From an uncultured Gammaproteobacteria bacterium (GTDB lineage Bacteria > Pseudomonadota > Gammaproteobacteria > SZUA-140), in the NCBI GenBank assembly GCA_945788675.1, contig CALZMY010000058.1, forward strand, positions 1-9,162: 9,162 nt of DNA, in the 5' to 3' direction. A model generated the notes under the pieces. That model made no database searches and had not been told where the DNA came from. It was given only the letters and a program-made list of their open reading frames with translations. The first letter of the stretch is position 1. Every line of letters starts with the position of its first letter. Made by a program: the position numbers and the translations under genes. Below, piece after piece: positions 5,982-9,162 of the stretch.

Positions 5982-7232
5982 CTAGGCCAACCACACTCTC
6001 GAATGTGGCGCCCCTTCCGTCACCTTAATCGTCTCCAGCACCGTATTATCTTCGCCATCGATAATCACCAGCGCCCCCACTTCAGCGTTAGATGAAAATA
6101 CCAGCTGCGTCGCTTCACCTTTCCCATGGAAGGCCAGTGATCCCGATGATGTGCCGAGTGCTAGCTCTGCCGCCAACGTAATCTTAGGCAACGTGGCCAG
6201 GTCAAAAATCAATAATGCATCACTCTTCAGGTTAGCCGCCTGCCCCGGGCTACCAGAACTGCTGGTCGTCAAATAGAGTTTGCTACCAGCACGGTTAAAG
6301 TAATATTTACTGATGTAGAGATCCGGCAGGTCGACCGTATCCAGCACCTGATGAGTAGCCGCATCCATCACCGTTAGCCTGGCCACCACATGCTCTGGGT
6401 CAGATTTACGATCTGCGCCGCGCCCAAAGATATAACGTCCGCAAGGGGTTACAAACAGGTTACTGTGTCCTTTAAACGCAATACGTTCTTCGATTTCATT
6501 GGTCACAGGATCAATTACGGCAATCGTACCGTAGCCGTTATTCAGATTGTAGAGTTTTCCTGAAATCTTCGAATAGACCAACCCGTGAGGAAACGCGTTA
6601 CAGGGTGCCGAACTGCGGCCATCCTTTTCTTTATCAGCCTCACACAGATCAATGGTCGCGATCACTTTAAGATAGGTCTCTTCATTTTCAGGGTCGTTAC
6701 CAATCGCCGACACCGTGCCGTCCTGCAGGTTACTGATGTAAGCGGTCTTTGGCACATCCGGCGACTGCTCAGATGGAGAGACAAAACTGGCCTGGTGGTG
6801 ACCACGACCAACACAAACGGTCGCGAGATGTTTTGCCGAGGCGCTGGCGGTGTTTTCGATCACCGTGACCGATGAACCCTTATCGCCACAATTGACTGTA
6901 TCGTTACCGCTCTCTTTGTCGCCATCGTTCATGAACCAGTCACAATTTGAATCAGGATCGCTGTAGATATGCGCAGGAAAGGCATCAAGCGGGAAATTGC
7001 TCTGGATGCGGATCGATTTGGTCTCAGGATCCAGCAGAATAAAACGGTGTTCTTCGGTCAGGCCGACAAAAATCGGCTTCAGCGCCTTCTCAAGGCCACT
7101 CTCCGGCTCGACCCCCAGGCAGTTAATGGTAATCTCGCCATTGCGCCGTTTAACCACACATACCTTACCGGTTTTACGGTCGCTACTGTAATAACCCAGT
7201 GTAAAATCAATCCCCAACGCAGCATCACTCAT
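5982..7232 (-). CDS. Cysteine-rich YVTN/YncE-like beta-propeller protein, no signal peptide
   Basis: A 416-residue protein whose repeating strands and turns (HRFILLDPETKSIRIQ, KTAYISNLQDGTVSAIGND, GYGTIAVIDPVTNEIEERI, ARLTVMDAATHQVLDTVDL, GALVIIDGEDNTVLETI) are typical of YVTN/YncE-type seven-bladed propellers, which usually act as extracytoplasmic scaffolds or binding proteins. I do not recognise a named family. Two features are unusual. First, eight cysteines occur in the first two thirds (25, 38, 97, 115, 140, 197, 211, 264), several in close pairs, and an Asp-rich loop lies between C97 and C115. Second, the N-terminus at ATG 7232 is hydrophilic, with no export signal. The start is supported by AGGA seven bases upstream; an in-frame TAG at 7244-7242 closes the frame just before it, beyond which lies a hydrophobic reading frame. 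Ligand and partners are unknown. Confidence 0.85.
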   Translation of the reverse strand: MSDAALGIDFTLGYYSSDRKTGKVCVVKRRNGEITINCLGVEPESGLEKALKPIFVGLTEEHRFILLDPETKSIRIQSNFPLDAFPAHIYSDPDSNCDWFMNDGDKESGNDTVNCGDKGSSVTVIENTASASAKHLATVCVGRGHHQASFVSPSEQSPDVPKTAYISNLQDGTVSAIGNDPENEETYLKVIATIDLCEADKEKDGRSSAPCNAFPHGLVYSKISGKLYNLNNGYGTIAVIDPVTNEIEERIAFKGHSNLFVTPCGRYIFGRGADRKSDPEHVVARLTVMDAATHQVLDTVDLPDLYISKYYFNRAGSKLYLTTSSSGSPGQAANLKSDALLIFDLATLPKITLAAELALGTSSGSLAFHGKGEATQLVFSSNAEVGALVIIDGEDNTVLETIKVTEGAPHSRVWLA

Positions 7233-7241
7233 AACACCATC

Positions 7242-7424
7242 CTACAAAGCCAGAAATACAAAAATATAAACCAGAACCTGCCCAGCAAGCCGATCGCCAT
7301 CGCGACACGTTATAACACCACGCACAACCCAAGCCAGCGCATAAAGCAGCCGATTATAGCGGATCACACCAATCGAGTGGAAAAAATCTAAATACAACAG
7401 CGTACTTGGGGGTAATACACTCAT
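7242..7424 (-). other. Doubtful 60-codon hydrophobic reading frame in frame with the propeller gene
   Basis: ATG 7424 to TAG 7242 encodes 60 residues with two hydrophobic stretches, the last (GQVLVYIFVFLAL) ending directly at the stop. It is in the same frame as the propeller gene, separated by the TAG and three codons. It has no Shine-Dalgarno and contains a TATAAT that may be the propeller's promoter. It could be a chance frame, a small membrane protein, or the lost signal-anchor region of the propeller protein. Confidence 0.25.
7353..7381 (-). promoter_or_regulatory. Candidate promoter for the beta-propeller gene
   Basis: On the minus strand a perfect -10 TATAAT (7358-7353) is preceded at 17 bases by TCCACT, matching only three of six -35 positions. 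Transcription would start near 7346, giving a leader of roughly 115 nt before ATG 7232. Position and -10 quality favour it, but the weak -35 keeps it tentative. Confidence 0.4.
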
Positions 7425-7452
7425 GCCACACGCTTATGCCAGCCTGACGAGT

Positions 7453-7460
7453 GCCGATAG
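7453..7460 (+). promoter_or_regulatory. FliA-like -10 element upstream of the CheZ-like gene
   Basis: GCCGATAG matches seven of eight bases of the sigma28 (FliA) -10 GCCGATAA and lies about 40 bases before ATG 7502. The -35 position, 15 bases upstream, reads TTAT instead of TAAA, so only half of the promoter is convincing. Confidence 0.3.
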
Positions 7461-7501
7461 AGAAGATATCACTTCAAATCAAACGCTTAAAAGGAAGTCA
7501 T

Positions 7502-8059
7502 ATGACAGAAAAAGCACCCACTTCACCCTCCACCTCAAATGCCCCAGACCTCGACTGGAGCCAGATTCGTGAAACCGTCGCAATGTTGACACTCTCTGTT
7601 GCCCGCATTGAATATGCAATGCGCGACGGAAATGACTCAGTTGATACCCTCACCGAGTGGTTCACCGAGATGGTTGGCAATACTCAGGTGATCAATATGG
7701 CGGCGCAGGACCTGCCCGAGGGTGAACCTCGTGACACCATCCTCAACAACTGTCAGGCAGTTGATCAGAAGGTGCAATCGGCCATTATGGCGTTCCAGTT
7801 TTATGACAAACTTACCCAACGCCTGAGCCACATCTCAGTAATCCTGAAATCGCTCTCTGAGATCGTCTCTGATGCGAACCGCGTCTATAGCCCCTATGAA
7901 TGGAGTGCCTTACAGATGATGATCAAATCAAAATACACACTGGATGCCGATCAAAAAATGTTCGAGGCGGTTCTCTCCGGAAAATCGGTCGACGAAGTGT
8001 TAAAAGAGGCCGTAAAAACAGAGAAAGAAAATGAAGGCACCGATGTCGAACTTTTTTAA
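7502..8059 (+). CDS. All-helical protein with CheZ-like DxxxQ motif, possible CheY-P phosphatase
   Basis: A 185-residue, cytoplasmic, predominantly helical protein. ATG 7502 is chosen over the in-frame GTG 7451 because AAGGA sits six bases upstream. After a Ser/Pro/Thr-rich tail come long amphipathic helices (about 20-50 and 85-125). The second contains AFQFYDKLTQRLSHI. This aligns without gaps to the catalytic helix of CheZ, where AQDFQDLTGQ carries Asp143 and Gln147, the two residues that act in dephosphorylation of CheY-P; both Asp and Gln are at matching positions here. The C-terminus is acidic and ends ...TDVELF, loosely recalling the CheZ C-terminal CheY-binding peptide ending in Phe. 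Overall similarity to CheZ is low and length is slightly shorter (CheZ about 214), so this is an inference. An alternative is an uncharacterised helical family. It stands alone on the plus strand, and no chemotaxis gene is in view. No clear terminator follows. Confidence 0.8.
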   Translation: MTEKAPTSPSTSNAPDLDWSQIRETVAMLTLSVARIEYAMRDGNDSVDTLTEWFTEMVGNTQVINMAAQDLPEGEPRDTILNNCQAVDQKVQSAIMAFQFYDKLTQRLSHISVILKSLSEIVSDANRVYSPYEWSALQMMIKSKYTLDADQKMFEAVLSGKSVDEVLKEAVKTEKENEGTDVELF

Positions 8060-8112
8060 ACCGATATCATCTAATCAATGGAAGTAACTAAAAAGTAATT
8101 ACATTATTTGAA

Positions 8113-8138
8113 GGGTTATAAATCCGTACCCATAACCC
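8113..8138. promoter_or_regulatory. Dyad GGGTTAT-N12-ATAACCC upstream of the 35-residue-repeat gene
   Basis: A perfect seven-base inverted repeat (8113-8119 with 8132-8138) lies 60-90 bases before ATG 8201. It lacks a following T-tract, so it is more likely an operator than the terminator of the upstream gene. An eight-base palindrome GTAATTAC (8095-8102) is just upstream. Confidence 0.4.
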
Positions 8139-8149
8139 TATACAAGCGC

Positions 8150-8171
8150 TATAGTTAGCCATTCTAACTAT
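8150..8171. promoter_or_regulatory. Dyad ATAGTTA-N7-TAACTAT overlapping a possible -10
   Basis: A perfect seven-base inverted repeat (8151-8157 with 8165-8171) overlaps TATAGT (8150-8155), which could be the -10 of the downstream gene; the corresponding -35 (TACCCA) is poor. The dyad ends 13 bases before the Shine-Dalgarno and could act as a repressor site or as a hairpin in the mRNA leader. Confidence 0.4.
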
Positions 8172-8184
8172 GTCATTCAGTGAA

Positions 8185-8192
8185 AAGGAGGT
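8185..8192 (+). promoter_or_regulatory. Consensus ribosome binding site
   Basis: AAGGAGGT is a full Shine-Dalgarno match, eight bases before ATG 8201. It fixes that start: the in-frame GTG at 8180 lies upstream of the site and would translate through it. Confidence 0.9.
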
Positions 8193-8200
8193 ATTCAATC

Positions 8201-8578
8201 ATGACCAGAAAACTCGGCTTATCCCTGGCTTTCCTGATGATCTTCGCATCCCACGCAGCGGTGGCAGGTGAAGGTCATGGCGGGATCAAGACCATGGCAT
8301 CAATCCTGTCAGGCCTCAACCATCACCCCAGCAGTGCTGAAAAGAAACAGCTACAAATGATTGTCAATGACAGCCATGCATCCGCACATGCCCAAACATT
8401 GGCACAGGCGATGATCAACCTCGACCATAAAGTGAGTGGTAGTGATAAAGCAAAATTGAAAAAGATCGCCAAAGATTCCAGCGCATCTGAAAACGAGCGT
8501 GAACTGGCCAACATCTTGCTTAACCTCAACCACAAAGCAAGTTCAGATGACAAACATAAACTGCACGCAATGCATTAA
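8201..8578 (+). CDS. Small exported protein made of 35-residue helical repeats
   Basis: Not recognised as a named family. The 125-residue precursor begins with a typical signal peptide (MTRKLGLSLAFLMIFASHAA) with a likely cleavage after AVA at 20-22, leaving a mature periplasmic or secreted protein of about 103 residues starting GEGHGG. The mature part consists of two full 35-residue units (32-66 and 67-101) and a final 24-residue unit (102-125). Each follows the plan LAxxLxxLNHxxSSxDKxxLxxIxxDxxAS, with conserved Leu-Asn/Asp-His, Ser, Lys-Leu and Asp-x-x-Ala-Ser. This suggests stacked short helices, perhaps a TPR/HEAT-like solenoid. The protein has many Lys and His residues, no cysteine, and ends HKLHAMH, so metal or nucleotide-polyanion binding is possible but not shown. 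A consensus ribosome site implies efficient translation, and a strong terminator follows directly, so it is probably a monocistronic gene. Confidence 0.85.
   Translation: MTRKLGLSLAFLMIFASHAAVAGEGHGGIKTMASILSGLNHHPSSAEKKQLQMIVNDSHASAHAQTLAQAMINLDHKVSGSDKAKLKKIAKDSSASENERELANILLNLNHKASSDDKHKLHAMH
8294..8575 (+). repeat. Tandem 105-bp coding repeats (2.7 units)
   Basis: Units at 8294-8398, 8399-8503 and 8504-8575 (partial) encode the 35-residue repeats. Spacing is exact, with no insertions or deletions, but the DNA is diverged while protein positions are kept, suggesting an old duplication under selection. Confidence 0.75.
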
Positions 8579-8582
8579 TTAA

Positions 8583-8617
8583 AAACGCCTCGGGTGATCA
8601 TCACCCGAGGCGTTTCA
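8583..8617. terminator. Strong bidirectional intrinsic terminator
   Basis: A perfect 15-base inverted repeat (8583-8597 with 8601-8615) with a three-base loop, built on a CGCCTCGGGTGA core. An A-tract on the left (8581-8585) gives TTTTT for minus-strand transcripts, and TTTCACTT lies on the right for plus-strand ones. It sits between two convergent genes and can serve both. Confidence 0.9.
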
Positions 8618-8650
8618 CTTGTATCAACTCTCTAACCGCACGCACCCACC

Positions 8651-9154
8651 TCACTTAATCGTCCTCCTCTCCACTCTCTGCCTTAAAGCATCGTTCATTT
8701 CAGTAAAGCTTTTAGAAACACTCCATCGGATGAAAGGCCAGCAAAAGTAAAGCAGCACACCTCGATAACTTTCGCCTTGAGAGAACTTAACCTTGTTATC
8801 GGAGATGGGCTCAATGACAAAGTAGTGTCGACCATCAAGTATATTTCGGGCAAGTGTTGTACCGATCCATATCATCTCCCGTGGTGGATGCAACTGTTTC
8901 AGCAACAGCTTGAAATTCATCTTTACACCAACAGGCGGTTTAATCGTAACAAAAATCTTTTCGCTCGCCTCAACAGGGCCAGAAATCGCCACAATAAATG
9001 GGTTCCAGTCAGCATACGCCTGAAAGTCAGTCAGCACATGCCAGACTTGCTCAGTAGGCGCATTGATCTCAATGTGAGTGTCTACCGAACGGGAAGTGAT
9101 CAATCCCGCAATGCCAATGCTGAAAATGAGTAAACAAATGATCTCAAACCACAT
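8651..9154 (-). CDS. Membrane-anchored SRPBCC (START-like, polyketide cyclase/dehydrase) family protein
   Basis: A 167-residue protein with an N-terminal hydrophobic helix (about 2-20, FEIICLLIFSIGIAG) followed by an SRPBCC domain. The family hallmark, a strand then VWHVLTDFQAYADWNPFI near residues 36-54, is clear, as are later strands (KIFVTIKPP, MIWIGTTLARNILDGRHYFVIEP) and a long C-terminal helix (SKSFTEMNDALRQRVERR). Such domains form a hydrophobic cavity for lipids or other small apolar ligands; no specific ligand can be named. The visible ATG is 9154, but the frame is still open to the window's right edge and no ribosome site can be judged in the eight bases left, so the true start may lie further upstream. 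It converges with the repeat-protein gene across a shared terminator. Confidence 0.85.
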   Translation of the reverse strand: MWFEIICLLIFSIGIAGLITSRSVDTHIEINAPTEQVWHVLTDFQAYADWNPFIVAISGPVEASEKIFVTIKPPVGVKMNFKLLLKQLHPPREMIWIGTTLARNILDGRHYFVIEPISDNKVKFSQGESYRGVLLYFCWPFIRWSVSKSFTEMNDALRQRVERRTIK

Positions 9155-9162
9155 CGCAACGC

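Noticed and set aside
7230..7301. Tiny minus-strand hydrophobic frame (22 codons, MAIGLLGRFWFIFLYFWLCR...) whose stop overlaps the propeller ATG
   Set aside because: The ATGA overlap is suggestive, but there is no ribosome binding site before its ATG and hydrophobic short frames are common in this T-rich stretch.
8180..8200. Upstream GTG start for the repeat protein
   Set aside because: It would include the consensus Shine-Dalgarno in the coding region and place charged residues before an already complete signal peptide.

Overview
The window looks like chromosomal DNA of a gammaproteobacterium. The rimP-nusA order, a TrhP (YegQ) protein very close to the enterobacterial one, and canonical sigma70 and Shine-Dalgarno signals support this. 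Exported c-type heme and SUMF1-domain proteins suggest a respiratory, environmental lineage rather than an enteric one. I cannot name a genus. I saw no rRNA, tRNA, CRISPR array, insertion sequence or phage gene.

Layout. Positions 1-1991 hold a minus-strand transcription/translation operon. It has a near-consensus promoter, a structured leader of about 200 nt with a terminator-like hairpin (probable attenuator), then rimP and a nusA that runs off the left edge. Positions 2084-5528 hold a second minus-strand operon: trhP (tRNA uridine hydroxylation), then two SUMF1/formylglycine-generating-enzyme-like genes joined by overlapping stop/start codons (GTGA and TGATG). The first SUMF1 protein is exported and has two CxxCH heme motifs fused in front of the SUMF1 domain, and it keeps a cysteine pair where FGE has its copper-binding cysteines. 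The second is a lipoprotein with no cysteine there. Positions 5703-7232 hold a small two-helix membrane protein and a cysteine-rich beta-propeller protein, also on the minus strand. An in-frame hydrophobic segment lies directly upstream of the propeller gene, separated from it by one TAG.

The plus strand carries two genes. The first, at 7502-8059, is a helical protein with a CheZ-like DxxxQ motif, preceded by a FliA-like -10 octamer. The second, at 8201-8578, is a small exported protein built of 35-residue repeats, with two perfect dyads in its upstream region and a strong bidirectional terminator after it. A minus-strand membrane-anchored SRPBCC-fold gene closes the window on the right.

The best candidates for an undescribed system are the translationally coupled pair of exported SUMF1 proteins, one carrying hemes and cysteines and the other a cysteine-less lipoprotein, and the possible new CheZ-type phosphatase. 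Functions given for these are inference.
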